Below, one piece after another: positions 42,201 through 51,095 of a stretch of 64,000 nucleotides of DNA. Position numbers and translations under genes: made by a program. The stretch is from UBA6168 sp965222975 (GTDB taxonomy: Bacteria; Bacteroidota; Bacteroidia; Chitinophagales; Saprospiraceae). Below the pieces are notes generated by a model. That model saw only the letters and a program-made list of their open reading frames with translations. It was not told the origin of the DNA and did not search any database. The stretch covers positions 1-64,000 of the forward strand of contig CBDCVJ010000055.1 of NCBI GenBank assembly GCA_965222975.1, given 5' to 3'. Positions within the stretch are counted from its first letter, which is position 1. The number at the start of each line of letters is the position of its first letter.

Positions 42201-44814
42201 TTTGCGCGTACATGCCCGTGTTGCCACAGTCATCAGTGGCCGTCCATGTGCGGGTGATGGTAAAATGGCAAGTATCTCCCATAATTGTTTCATCAAAAAC
42301 CAAGTCAGGGTCAGGGTCACAGGCATCGGTTACAGTGACACTGTCTGGATCGGGTATACTGTCACAGCGGGTCAGGGTTAGGTCGCCGGGTACATTGGCA
42401 AAAGCAGGGGCGGTGTTGTCCACCACTGTAAGTGTCGCATCAAAAAAAGTCTCATTACCACATGCATCGGTAGCTGTCCAAGTAACCACAATAGGATCGC
42501 CAGCACAACCAGCGCTATCAAGCCCTGTAAAGTCATTGGTAAAAACTACTGGCGTACTGAGATCAGTGAAATTGCCATCGTAGTCCAACCACTCTTGCAG
42601 AATATCCAATGCATTGGGGTCATTGCAATCCAAAACCAGATCATCCGGCTTCGTGCAAGTTGGACCTTGTGTATCTTCCAGCGTAAAAGTCGCACAGGTA
42701 ATAAACACATGGCCGCAAGCATCAGTAGCCGTAAAAGTCACCAAGATGCTGCCCGTGAGTTGGCCGCAGCCCTGTACCCAATTGGCAGGATCATAATCAT
42801 TTGTCCAAGTAACTGGGTTGCAACCTGGTACGCTGAACTGGGCACCGCCATTGGTATTGAGCCAGCTGTCAATGCCGTTCATTGAATTGGGAACAGTGGC
42901 CTCCAAGGTCAGATCTTGAGCTGGCGTGGCAATATAGCCCGCAGGCAAGTTTTGGAAAGCAGTCGGCATACCTGGCCCGCCCGGTAAACTGCCCGACACA
43001 TCGTTGTAGGCACCGCCGCCATTAGCCACTCCTCCCCCATAAACAGAATTGAGGAGGTCGGGTTGAGCGCCAGGGGCATTTGGGTCCAGTTCCACGGTGA
43101 AAGAAATGGTAACACCTTGCCCTGCATACAGCCCACCTGTACCAGGGAAGAACAGATCGGTGTCTGTAATCCCATTCCAGTTGGTGTTGATATCAGGGTC
43201 GGCACTGGCAGTCGAAAGCGTAATAACAGGAGGGGTCAAATAAAAATTATAGGCTGGGCCAAAATACATGGCCAAGTCTTCTTCGAGCCACAATTGTTTG
43301 ACTGCACCTCCAAAATTTCTCATAACGATCGTGATCTCATAGGCTGGCAACCCATTGCCAGGATTGTTACAGAGATCAAGGCCAAACCCGTTGAGCGGTG
43401 TGACCGTTTTTTCAATATCCAGTTTCGGATAGCCCGTGCAAGACCCGCCAGACAAAGAACAAGCATATGGATCATCGTTCAGACAGCGGCTCCCGCAAAT
43501 ACCTATGGCAAATGGCTCCCGCCCCAGTGGAACTCCACCTTCAACATAATATTCCACACAGACTTGCGACACAGGCTGATCACCTGAATTGACATCCCAC
43601 CAACTATCATTGCCATACCCCATTCCATTTATAGTGAGGCCGCCTGCATTCCCTGAGATTGGCCCAACACCTCCAAAATGTGTTCCCTCCAATATAACTG
43701 GATCTGTACCAAGGAAGGCCGTAACATGAACAACTTCACCGCTCTGAAAAAACTGGTGCTCCTGTGAGCTGACCCGAATGGGTTTCGCCTCATCCAAGGT
43801 GAAACAATAAGTATTGCCGCCCATGCCTGGAAAGTGGCGGCCATTGTCAAAACTATACTGACCGGAAGGCCGGGGTTCTTTTCCATTTTTCCAAGAATTA
43901 CCCGAATGAGGAGCCCCGGAAGCACTTATTTCCAAAAAATTAATCCCATCACCCGATTCATCGCAAAAGCCTGTTTTGAAACCATAAACATTTTTGCCTT
44001 CCAGCAGGTCAACCCGCCGCGATGTGTTCAATTGATTCCAACGGCTGACCCAGTCTGTGCCGCCACATACAACCGCATCGTCATCCACACATTTTTCTCC
44101 TTCAATACTCAGGCGGAATGGCTCAACGGTTGCTATGCCTCCTGTTGAATAATATTGAATACAAACCTGTGTGACAGTATCGCCCATCGAATTCACTTCC
44201 CACCAAAGACCTCCACCCTCGGTTGAATTGGCATTCAGTGTAACCTCGGGGGAGCCATTGCCGCTCATGCTATTGCCAGGATATAAGGGACTACCAAAAA
44301 AAGTGGCATTCAAGTTAACGGGGGTTCCAGCATTATTGGCCGTTACGGTGATGGCTTCTCCATTGGCAAAATAAGCATGCTCCCGACTGTCAATGCTAAA
44401 TCCCGCAACCGGAACGCTGAAATCAAAACAATACTGGACGCCTGCCTGATTGGCTGTATTTCTTCCTAGATAAAATGAGGTATTTCCCCACCTACGAGGC
44501 CGTCGGGTATTGATGATGGTTGAATTGCCTGCATTGGGCGCAGCGCTTGATGCTATGTCCGCTGTGATGGCATTTCCCATATCATCGCAAATGCCAAGGT
44601 CAAAGCCTGTAACCGTTCCACCGTTTTCAAGAGTAGTGCGCTCCGACGGCATGAGCCGGTTCCAGGCCCCGACCGTTTCGAGCACAAAGAAAGTGGTAGT
44701 GTTATTTGTAGTTTCAAAAAGATTTGGAGTAGTCCATGATTGCCATACGAAGACCATAAGGAAAGCGGTCATCGTAACTAAGACTTTTTTCACGTTGGTA
44801 AAGAACATGTTCAT
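39244..44814 (-). CDS. 1856-residue T9SS protein with about 13 HYR-like repeats
   Basis: Very large secreted protein. A signal peptide (core VTMTAFLMVFVWQSW) is followed by two homologous domains of about 195 residues. The first has WNRLMPSERTTLENGGTVTG and the second has WNQLNTSRRVDLLEGKNVYG; both end with CVxYY-x-GG-x-EPF-like strands. A DUF11-like domain (YPKLDIEKTVTPLNGFGLDL) and about 13 tandem HYR-like Ig repeats of 80-90 residues follow. Each repeat ends with a variant of TRTWTATDACGN and starts with DxxAPVFxxVPxDxTxxC. A sorting domain (LKPNPVRDAFFVTFNSA to VEKFVKIM) closes it. The repeats carry two Cys each and vary most in their middle. An adhesin or surface-filament role is likely. 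Upstream DNA (44815-45223) holds two palindromes. Confidence 0.9.
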   Translation of the reverse strand: MNMFFTNVKKVLVTMTAFLMVFVWQSWTTPNLFETTNNTTTFFVLETVGAWNRLMPSERTTLENGGTVTGFDLGICDDMGNAITADIASSAAPNAGNSTIINTRRPRRWGNTSFYLGRNTANQAGVQYCFDFSVPVAGFSIDSREHAYFANGEAITVTANNAGTPVNLNATFFGSPLYPGNSMSGNGSPEVTLNANSTEGGGLWWEVNSMGDTVTQVCIQYYSTGGIATVEPFRLSIEGEKCVDDDAVVCGGTDWVSRWNQLNTSRRVDLLEGKNVYGFKTGFCDESGDGINFLEISASGAPHSGNSWKNGKEPRPSGQYSFDNGRHFPGMGGNTYCFTLDEAKPIRVSSQEHQFFQSGEVVHVTAFLGTDPVILEGTHFGGVGPISGNAGGLTINGMGYGNDSWWDVNSGDQPVSQVCVEYYVEGGVPLGREPFAIGICGSRCLNDDPYACSLSGGSCTGYPKLDIEKTVTPLNGFGLDLCNNPGNGLPAYEITIVMRNFGGAVKQLWLEEDLAMYFGPAYNFYLTPPVITLSTASADPDINTNWNGITDTDLFFPGTGGLYAGQGVTISFTVELDPNAPGAQPDLLNSVYGGGVANGGGAYNDVSGSLPGGPGMPTAFQNLPAGYIATPAQDLTLEATVPNSMNGIDSWLNTNGGAQFSVPGCNPVTWTNDYDPANWVQGCGQLTGSILVTFTATDACGHVFITCATFTLEDTQGPTCTKPDDLVLDCNDPNALDILQEWLDYDGNFTDLSTPVVFTNDFTGLDSAGCAGDPIVVTWTATDACGNETFFDATLTVVDNTAPAFANVPGDLTLTRCDSIPDPDSVTVTDACDPDPDLVFDETIMGDTCHFTITRTWTATDDCGNTGMYAQTITVADDNPPVFSNVPADVTMECPDVPPVQDPDVTDCSPYTLEFEESQIGGACPLPSQIIRTWIATDECGNADTVVQIVTMTSPMVTGVITFNPPNPTDITADCSDNPEFDSVLVTTTCPDSGLVVIIEDVVNNNGDCSQPFSVTRTWIAHDACGNLDSVSQTLFIGPDTLAPIFHMNNPTDITVGCGDDPVMPIAFDDCGPTALSYEDSNVMGSCDTGFTFIRTWTATDLCGNTSTFSQNVTTSPDTTAPVFLFVPYDQFFDCDDTITFDNPIVFDNCSSVTLTFQDSIIGTGDCNEVNGQLFGYDIIRTWIATDSCGNVATAVTQAWVLPGFNSGNLIAFTYMPEDRHFDCNGTAVDFGQAVCHSACGDVTLTFEDFYEEDCDNGTKITRVWTGVDSCGNSVSATQLITFGPDEEAPVFSNVPNNGLFDCNGGMPVFDTPDVSDNCGTGTDITMTHNDVWENGGSCGSFTVTRTWTATDLCGNESSVSQTLTLVDNEAPVFQSVHVDKTVGCGDPIIFTPAEATDDCSNVEMSFTDATVALCDGSYAFVRTWKATDACGNVTTAAQTITAVDNVAPVFDFVPADKTINCGEAVDFGQPEVSDACSGASLTFVDSEEAFACETIFTRTWTAIDSCGNVSHGEQRITVKDIEAPVFETTVSDVFIDCNEVPVFADVEATDGCSSLDITFSDSEEVMACETIITRTWTATDACGNNTQLSQSIHLMDNDAPVLSGLPTTNLEMIQAEFAAWSPPTVTATDCSMVTVEMDSSYESTCDFVTYTYSYVAMDGCGNSSSDNFEVLITDAAFAMSLDVPDSIDCGESYDLLINTANGTAPFAYSWQIFSGIGWQINAMPGEPMATILAGEGEALINISVVDITGCVVFQELTLDCNTGPNAVTFAEISAFELKPNPVRDAFFVTFNSAIAGNAEMSIVNVLGNQVATFRNAVSLGDNRFDFDTVDLPSGTYLLLLQMDDKTAVEKFVKIM

Positions 44815-44889
44815 ACTGACAGATTTAGGATATAATCCCAGTGCAAAAAGCGACCGGGTATTTCGTTAGATAATTTGTTAATTCAGGTA

Positions 44890-44962
44890 TTGATTGTTAA
44901 TAGTTGCTGTTGATTGCCCGCTCTATTCGACCAACAAACAGCAAATAACAATCAACAATCAA
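44890..44962. repeat. Word-repetitive palindrome (TTGATTGTT type)
   Basis: TTGATTGTTAATAGTTGCTG on the left pairs imperfectly with the inverse words CAAACAGCAAATAACAATCA on the right. It lies upstream of the minus-strand 1856-residue T9SS gene and 180 bp before a perfect hairpin built from the same TTGATTG words. Confidence 0.55.
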
Positions 44963-45142
44963 ATGATTTTCAAGGGCATTCCCATCCTTAAATGTGAACC
45001 TGTAACTTAATTATTGAAGGGTAAGCTAAAAAAAACCTTCTCAAAAAGGCATTTAGGTATTTATCGCACGGTAAGATGTCCAAGACAAAATATTTCCGCT
45101 AAGTTAATAGGAAGTTTTTATTTTTCTTTGCTTTTTGAAGAA

Positions 45143-45205
45143 TTGTTGGTTGATAGTTGTTGATTGGCTTTGCAGCAAAGCCAATCAACAACTATCAACC
45201 AACAA
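45143..45205. repeat. Perfect 31-bp-arm hairpin before the thioesterase
   Basis: The arm TTGTTGGTTGATAGTTGTTG plus ATTGGCTTTGC is followed, after one base, by its exact inverse. It ends 18 bases before the ATG of the acyl-ACP thioesterase gene. A transcript would form an extremely stable hairpin in its 5' leader, unless transcription starts inside it. The remaining part of 44815-45223 shows no gene. Confidence 0.85.
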
Positions 45206-45223
45206 CTGACAATCAACAACCAA

Positions 45224-45964
45224 ATGCCCCTCAGCTATACATTCTACTATACCGTCCAGACTTACGACATAGACAAGCGTCGACGTATGACGGTGGCTGC
45301 TATGATCAAACAAATGCAAGAAGCTGCTATGCAGAACGTGATGGAGTTGAAGGTTTCGGTTTGGGACATGGAAGCTCAACATATATCATGGGTATTGCTG
45401 CGTAAAGGCATACGAATCAATCGTTTACCTATGATTGGGGAAAGTCTGAAAATCTACACCTGTCCCACTGGCTTTGAAAAAGTTTTTACTTTCCGTGATT
45501 ATAAAGTTTTTGATGAGTCGGGTGAGCTCATCGCTTTTTCTTCTTCCAGTTGGTTGTTGCTGGACACCCGCACCAGAAGAATGTCAAGAATCCCCTCCTA
45601 TATTCTGGAATTTGAAAAAGACATGCCCCCAGCGTCGGAATGTCTGCCCCGCCCTTCCGTCAAGCTACCCATAATGGAGCGGGTTGATTACTCTTCCCCT
45701 TTCAGGGTCTATTGGCACGACCTCGACTTCAACGGTCACCTCAACAATGTTTATTACCTCCAATGGATGCTCGAAACCCTTCCCGACGAATTGCTGGAAA
45801 ATGGTACGTTAAGATCATTTGATATTCAGTACAAAGTGGAAGGGCACTGGAAAGATGAAATCATTTCAGAGACGCAGCAATACGAAGAAGAGCGCTTTCT
45901 GCACCGCCTCAAATTAAAGGACAGTGGGAAAGAACTGGCAGTAGGGATGAGCGAGTGGAGATGA
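45224..45964 (+). CDS. Acyl-ACP thioesterase (FatA/FatB-like)
   Basis: Hydrolyses acyl-ACP to release free fatty acid, in the cytoplasm. ATG 45224 is chosen because MPLSYTFYYTVQTYDIDKRR begins the first hotdog domain; upstream in-frame codons lie inside the hairpin. The 246-residue protein shows two hotdog domains. The second has the family signature YWHDLDFNGHLNNVYYLQWM with conserved Asp, Asn and His, and the later RSFDIQYKVEGHWKDEIISE. The length fits bacterial acyl-ACP thioesterases. It is isolated on the plus strand and converges with the haem-binding gene. Confidence 0.85.
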   Translation: MPLSYTFYYTVQTYDIDKRRRMTVAAMIKQMQEAAMQNVMELKVSVWDMEAQHISWVLLRKGIRINRLPMIGESLKIYTCPTGFEKVFTFRDYKVFDESGELIAFSSSSWLLLDTRTRRMSRIPSYILEFEKDMPPASECLPRPSVKLPIMERVDYSSPFRVYWHDLDFNGHLNNVYYLQWMLETLPDELLENGTLRSFDIQYKVEGHWKDEIISETQQYEEERFLHRLKLKDSGKELAVGMSEWR

Positions 45965-45985
45965 AAACCAATTGAGTTTGATAGA

Positions 45986-46435
45986 TCAATAGCTTTTACT
46001 TCTAAAATAGTCAATTAAAACCTTTCTATCTTCTTCGCTCAATTTCGCTTCTGGATGCATCCATGTATAACTCTTCAAAGGCATATGTTTGGCCTCTACC
46101 TCGTCGATGCATTCTTCGATTTTGTGCTCTTTTTTTTCACTATCATAACCGCTCCATTTCGAGAAATTCAGCTTTTTCCGTCCATGTCGGTAATGCCCCC
46201 TGATCCACCACGCCACAGGTTGGATGCTGGTGTACCAGGGATATTTGGTGTGGTTGGAATGGCAGTCGTAGCAGGCATTTTTCATTAAAAGAGCCACTTG
46301 CTCCGGTGGGTTTTCCATGGCGATAAAATCATCGGCAGGGTCGCTTGGCGGGTTGGTCTTGTCAATTTGGAATAATTGCAGGACGGCAAATACCCCGATG
46401 AGGGCGAGGAAAATAGTTCGTGTTCGTTTTTTCAT
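45986..46435 (-). CDS. Haem-binding domain protein (PF14376-like)
   Basis: The 149-residue protein has an N-terminal signal anchor (TIFLALIGVFAVLQLF, about 7-22) and a c-type haem attachment site CYDCH (Cys55, Cys58, His59). It is flanked by the conserved NACYDCHSNHTKYPWYTSIQ and VAWWIRGHYRHGRKKLNFSK. The motif MPLKSYTWMHPEAKLSEEDR supplies a possible distal Met ligand. It matches the haem-binding domain family common in Bacteroidota. It is periplasmic or membrane-tethered and probably an electron carrier or sensor. No cytochrome maturation gene is nearby. Confidence 0.9.
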   Translation of the reverse strand: MKKRTRTIFLALIGVFAVLQLFQIDKTNPPSDPADDFIAMENPPEQVALLMKNACYDCHSNHTKYPWYTSIQPVAWWIRGHYRHGRKKLNFSKWSGYDSEKKEHKIEECIDEVEAKHMPLKSYTWMHPEAKLSEEDRKVLIDYFRSKSY

Positions 46436-46562
46436 AAAAACTAATGAATTTGTCGGGCGACAAGTTAGTCATTGGAAAATGGTTTTTTAAAATTTTTTGG
46501 AATGTTTATAGCCCCAATACCATGATTCTCACAGCATGGACTTTCCAAAATCCTATTTTTAT

Positions 46563-46570
46563 TACCTTTG
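46563..46570 (+). promoter_or_regulatory. -7-like TACCTTTG box before the hybrid kinase
   Basis: TACCTTTG matches the TAnnTTTG consensus and lies 60 bases before the ATG at 46630. A -33 element is not obvious in the AT-rich DNA upstream. Confidence 0.5.
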
Positions 46571-46629
46571 ACGAATCATGGCCAAATGCTTGTCAATCAA
46601 CATATTAGCTTTTTTTCTGTAAAACAAAG

Positions 46630-49600
46630 ATGACCTGCCTAAGAACATCCCTCTTTTTCCTGTTCCTCCTTTTCGGGGCATTGCCCAATTGGGCACAAGG
46701 CACCTCGCAGCTCCCCAAACTCACGCCTTCCTGCTCCGAAGATTTCTACCACTACAAATCTAACCTGGCGCTGTGTGTGAAGGATGTATTTTTTGATGAC
46801 AATGGAAAAATGTGGTTGAACCTCTGCAACAACGTCAATTTACTCAATTTGCACCTGCTGCAATTTGATGGCTATTCTTTCCAAATGGTCGAAGGGGATT
46901 TGAAAAAACTGGATGCCGAAAACCGTATTAGGGAAATGTTGGATGGACATACATTGATAGGCTTTACAAATAATAAAAGTGAAAACCACATCTTTCGCTA
47001 TGACCTCCAAACAAATAAAGTGCGATTTGACTATCCTCCGAAAAAAGGGAAGGTGAAATACCTGACCGTTAAGGAAAACGGGCAAGTGTTTTTTTTGCTG
47101 GTCAACGGATCGGAATGGATCATGTATGAAATGGCAGATGCCGAGTTCATCGAACATGACCGAATAAAAGCGGCATATCTGCAAACGACGGAAAAGGGCG
47201 AAACCCGACCAACCCATCCCCGATTTTTCGACGGCGACCATTTATGGACTTCACCCCCTGATTTAAGTTTTTTTGAGCGCATAGATTTGAGTACAGGGCA
47301 TCGGGAGAAATATGATTTGCCTGTCCTCCCATATAAAAAGTTGCCTTCAAATCCACATCCGCCACTAACCATTTTAAGTGTCAAGGAGGTCAATGGCACT
47401 ACCTACCTTGCATTGACGCTGCGAAGGAAGTATTACTATCTACAGACGACCATTGGGGAAAAGCGGTTTATTCCTATGGAAGGAGGTAAGCTAACGAATC
47501 AAACGAGGAAGTACTGGGACGGGCAAGGCAACACCCTTACCGTTTACACTTACCCCAAAAAAAAGTATCAGGCTATATTGGAAGACAGGGATGGAAACCG
47601 CTTTGATTATTCTGCTTTTTTTGAACCATTGGAAGGGGTTCTGTTTCTTAAAGTTGTTGGTTCGGACTTTAAACAGCGGTTGATTATTTGTAACGCCAAT
47701 GGCATTTTGTTGCACAAGGTAAAATCCTTTGATGCGATCCAAAATTTCCTCCAAGAAGCCAATACCAGAGCCATAGCAGAAGTGGGCGAACAACAATATT
47801 TAGTGGCTCCCGAAAGCCCTAAACGTTTCATTATCAACAAGAAAACGAATCAAACCTATCCTATCCAAACCCCTGGTTGCGATTATCAGGAAAGAACTTT
47901 GATACGGGACGATGAGGGAATTATCTGGGCGGCGGCGACGACGGATGGCTTGATTAAATTCAACCCCTTTACCAATACTTGTCAAAGAATTCCAACCGAC
48001 GGAAAAAAAATACGCTTTTATTTTACGTTCATTAGCCCTTCTCAAATCGCCATGCTGGCAGTGGATAAACGCTTGTATATCCATGATTTACAGAGCGGAA
48101 AAACCACTCCTTTTCTCGTTGATGGTGAACCTTTTGTTTTTTCAGTAAACGTTCAGGACATGTTGTTCGGACAGGATGGTTTGCTTTGGGTAGCGACTGT
48201 CAACGGTCTGTACAAAATTGATTTGAAAGCGGGAGCTGTTGAAGTGTTCGGGCATGAAGCGCCTTTCGATAATGCCCGATTTTTGTGCATTGAAGAAGAT
48301 GCGGAAGGGAGATTTTGGCTGGGCACTTCCCTGAATGGCTTGCAGATTTACGACCCGAAAACACAAGAACTGAAAACCCTGAACAGCGACAAAGGATTGG
48401 CAAATAATACCGTCGTCAGCATCACGCCCGATGACGATGGGGACAAATGGCTGGGCACGTACAACGGCGTTTCTTTGGTCTCGTCGGAAGGGGATTTGAT
48501 AACCAATTTGTACGTAGAGGATGGAGTGGTTTTTCGGGAAAGCAATCGTTATTCCAACCTGAAAACGGCAGATGGAAAAATTCTCATCGGAACGCTTAAC
48601 GGTGTCAGTTTTATAGACCCCAAAGCGATTAAAGAAAAGTTGGGTACCAAACAGGAATTAAAAATCTACCTGACCGCTCTGGAGCATGTTGATTCAGAGA
48701 CCGACGAATTGAAAAAGCAAATCTATGGTTTAAAAAATACCGAATCCGTCCACCTGCCCGCAGCGCACCGAAATCTGAAACTCCACTTTGCGGTTTCCAA
48801 TTATTTTAAACCCGAAGAAAACAAATATGTCTACCGATTGAATGGGGAAGATTGGATTGAACTGGGCAACCAACCTTATTTGCACCTGAACAATTTGCCA
48901 GCAGGGAATCATCAACTAAGCATAAGAGGCGGTGACAAACTTGGCAATTGGACCAAAGAATCGCTCCTCATTGATATCGAAGCCGCTGAGTATTTTTATA
49001 AACAAACCTGGTTCTTCGTGCTTTGCTTGTTCTTGATTGGCAGCTTGGTTGCATTTTGGATTAACAGCTTGCGGGTTCAGGTGAAACGGGCAACCAAAAA
49101 GATTCGGGAAGACAAGGAAACCATTGAACGGCAGGCTGAAAAATTAAAAGAACTCGACCGGGCCAAGTCCAAATTCTTCACCAATATTTCCCATGAGTTC
49201 CGCACACCGCTGACCATCATTTCGGGCATGATTGATCAGGTAATGGCCAAGCCTGATGTTTGGCTGGAAAAAGGGGGGAAAATGATTAAGCAAAACTCTC
49301 TTAATCTTCTAAACCTCATTAATCAGATTTTGGATTTACGAAAACTGGAATCGAAAAAACTGACCCTGAACCTGGTACAAGGCGACATCGTGAAATATCT
49401 TCGTTACCTCACTGAATCCTACCAATCGTATGCAGAGAACAAAAACTTGAAATTGCATTTTTTGGCGGCTCAATCCTCCATCATCATGGACTATGACCCA
49501 GATAAAATGTTGCGGATTGTTTCCAACCTCCTTTCGAATGCAATTAAGTACAACAAGGAAAAGGGGGATATTTATTTTCAAATTGAGCAAATCGAAAAAA

Positions 49601-50775
49601 AGGGCAAAAAGCATTTGCAATTGAGGGTTCAGGACACGGGCAAAGGCATTCCAAAGGAAAAATTGCCCGATATCTTTGGCCGTTTTTATCAGGTGAATGA
49701 ACCAGGAAAAGAAAAAGTGGTGGGGTCTGGAATCGGCCTTGCATTGACACATGAACTGGTGAATTTAATGAAGGGTACGATTGAAGTAAACAGCGAACTC
49801 AATATCGGCACTACCTTTTTGATAAATATCCCTATCACCCGTAGCGCTGAAGTGAAAGATACTTTTGTGGAAACACCTATCGTAAAGCAGCAAATTTCGA
49901 CCAAGGGCGAAGAAATTTTTTCAAAACCAATTCAGCAGCCAGTTTTGATCAACAATGAGGAAAAAGCTGCCGACCTACCTAACCTTCTCATCGTCGAAGA
50001 CAACCCTGAAATTGTCCAGATCCTTGTAGCTTGCCTCGAAGAGGATTATCATTTACAGATTGCCAATAATGGCCAACATGGCATTGACATAGCCATTGAG
50101 CAAGTGCCCGATATCATTGTAAGCGATGTAATGATGCCGGTAAAAAATGGGTTCGAGTTAACGGATACTTTGAAAAGCGATGAACGCACCAGCCACATCC
50201 CTATCATACTATTGACTGCAAAAACAGATTTGGATTCCAAAATCAGCGGCTTAGAAAAAGGGGCAGATGCTTATTTAGCAAAACCCTTTGAGCAAAAGGA
50301 ATTGTTGGTGCGATTAAGGAAATTATTGGAATTGCGGAAAAAATTGCAAGCCAGATATTCAGGTACAAATTCGTCGCCCGTTGACTCCCAAATGCCTGTT
50401 CCGATTTCACATCGGGATGAATTCGGAACAGACCGCCCACCGTCCACCGATTTAAAAATGGAAGACCTTTTCATCCAAAAAGTGCGTGGCTTCATTACCG
50501 ACAACCTTTCCAATTCAGAATATGACATCCTCCGCCTGACCCGTGATCTGGGTATGAGCCGCAGTCAGGTTTTCCGAAAAATAAAAGCCTTGACAGGCAC
50601 GAGTCCCGCTCTTTTCATCCGTTCCCACCGCCTGCGGGAAGGGAAAAAACTGCTCACATCTTCTAATCTGACTATCTCGGAAATCGCTTATGAGGTCGGT
50701 TTTTCCACTGTCCAGTATTTTTCCGATGCTTTTTTGGAAGAGTTTGGCGAACGTCCGAGTGCGACTCGCAAATGA
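46630..50775 (+). CDS. Propeller-type hybrid histidine kinase/AraC regulator
   Basis: One-polypeptide two-component system of 1381 residues. A signal peptide (core SLFFLFLLFGALPNW) comes first. It is followed by a periplasmic propeller of about 14 blades (such as LLWVATVNGLYKIDLK, RFWLGTSLNGLQIYDP, DKWLGTYNGVSLVSSE), a Y_Y_Y domain (YVYRLNGEDWIELGNQPYLH) and a membrane helix near 795-815. A coiled linker, HisKA (NISHEFRTPLTII, phospho-His855), HATPase with GSGIGLAL, a receiver (Asp1166 in VSDVMMP) and an AraC-type HTH (SRSQVFRKIKALTGTSP and SEIAYEVGFSTVQYF) complete it. It should sense an external ligand and bind DNA directly. A 130-bp regulatory module begins 8 bp after its stop. Its N-terminus is paralogous to the partial gene at 63666. 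Confidence 0.95.
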   Translation: MTCLRTSLFFLFLLFGALPNWAQGTSQLPKLTPSCSEDFYHYKSNLALCVKDVFFDDNGKMWLNLCNNVNLLNLHLLQFDGYSFQMVEGDLKKLDAENRIREMLDGHTLIGFTNNKSENHIFRYDLQTNKVRFDYPPKKGKVKYLTVKENGQVFFLLVNGSEWIMYEMADAEFIEHDRIKAAYLQTTEKGETRPTHPRFFDGDHLWTSPPDLSFFERIDLSTGHREKYDLPVLPYKKLPSNPHPPLTILSVKEVNGTTYLALTLRRKYYYLQTTIGEKRFIPMEGGKLTNQTRKYWDGQGNTLTVYTYPKKKYQAILEDRDGNRFDYSAFFEPLEGVLFLKVVGSDFKQRLIICNANGILLHKVKSFDAIQNFLQEANTRAIAEVGEQQYLVAPESPKRFIINKKTNQTYPIQTPGCDYQERTLIRDDEGIIWAAATTDGLIKFNPFTNTCQRIPTDGKKIRFYFTFISPSQIAMLAVDKRLYIHDLQSGKTTPFLVDGEPFVFSVNVQDMLFGQDGLLWVATVNGLYKIDLKAGAVEVFGHEAPFDNARFLCIEEDAEGRFWLGTSLNGLQIYDPKTQELKTLNSDKGLANNTVVSITPDDDGDKWLGTYNGVSLVSSEGDLITNLYVEDGVVFRESNRYSNLKTADGKILIGTLNGVSFIDPKAIKEKLGTKQELKIYLTALEHVDSETDELKKQIYGLKNTESVHLPAAHRNLKLHFAVSNYFKPEENKYVYRLNGEDWIELGNQPYLHLNNLPAGNHQLSIRGGDKLGNWTKESLLIDIEAAEYFYKQTWFFVLCLFLIGSLVAFWINSLRVQVKRATKKIREDKETIERQAEKLKELDRAKSKFFTNISHEFRTPLTIISGMIDQVMAKPDVWLEKGGKMIKQNSLNLLNLINQILDLRKLESKKLTLNLVQGDIVKYLRYLTESYQSYAENKNLKLHFLAAQSSIIMDYDPDKMLRIVSNLLSNAIKYNKEKGDIYFQIEQIEKKGKKHLQLRVQDTGKGIPKEKLPDIFGRFYQVNEPGKEKVVGSGIGLALTHELVNLMKGTIEVNSELNIGTTFLINIPITRSAEVKDTFVETPIVKQQISTKGEEIFSKPIQQPVLINNEEKAADLPNLLIVEDNPEIVQILVACLEEDYHLQIANNGQHGIDIAIEQVPDIIVSDVMMPVKNGFELTDTLKSDERTSHIPIILLTAKTDLDSKISGLEKGADAYLAKPFEQKELLVRLRKLLELRKKLQARYSGTNSSPVDSQMPVPISHRDEFGTDRPPSTDLKMEDLFIQKVRGFITDNLSNSEYDILRLTRDLGMSRSQVFRKIKALTGTSPALFIRSHRLREGKKLLTSSNLTISEIAYEVGFSTVQYFSDAFLEEFGERPSATRK

Positions 50776-50782
50776 CTTAATA

Positions 50783-50912
50783 TCAGTCAGTTACACCCCT
50801 TCTTTATATTCTCCATGCGACTTTATTGGTAAAGATTTTTGCCCTATGGGATTTTATTGGTAATGCTTGACCAATTATTGGAAAGGCTTTTTTCTGCCTG
50901 CCTACATCTTTG
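50783..50912 (+). promoter_or_regulatory. Shared regulatory module, copy A
   Basis: About 130 bp are closely similar to 54226-54356. Shared blocks in order are TCAGTCAGTTACA, CATGCGACTTTATTGGTAAA, GATTTTTGCCCT, GGGA-T-TTATTGG, TTGACCAAT, TGGAAAGG and CTTTG. ATTGG boxes at 50825 and 50856 are 31 bp apart, with a third at 50877. The right end, with CCTACATCTTTG, resembles a -7 element. It lies 8 bp after the hybrid kinase stop and 184 bp before the TonB-C-like gene. The most direct reading is a promoter with operator sites for an AraC-type output domain. Confidence 0.75.
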
Positions 50913-51095
50913 TGCTGTCATTTGAAACGACATCCATTTTATATTTTCACTTGGAAAAAAATTATGATGTTTCGATTCAATTTTTTCCGATGAAAATATA
51001 TACCGATCGGGATAAGCCATAAAAGCTAATATCACTTTTTATCCTGCATCGTGTATAAATGAATCAAAATTGTAAACAATCAAAATCTTTTAATC

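Noticed and set aside
45143..45205. Interpretation of the perfect hairpin as a CRISPR repeat
   Set aside because: Only one unit occurs and no regularly spaced repeats follow.
45164..45223. Upstream start of the acyl-ACP thioesterase at 45164
   Set aside because: The extra 20 codons are encoded by the hairpin arm and give a Gln/Thr/Asn-rich stretch; the family begins at MPLSYTFYY (45224).
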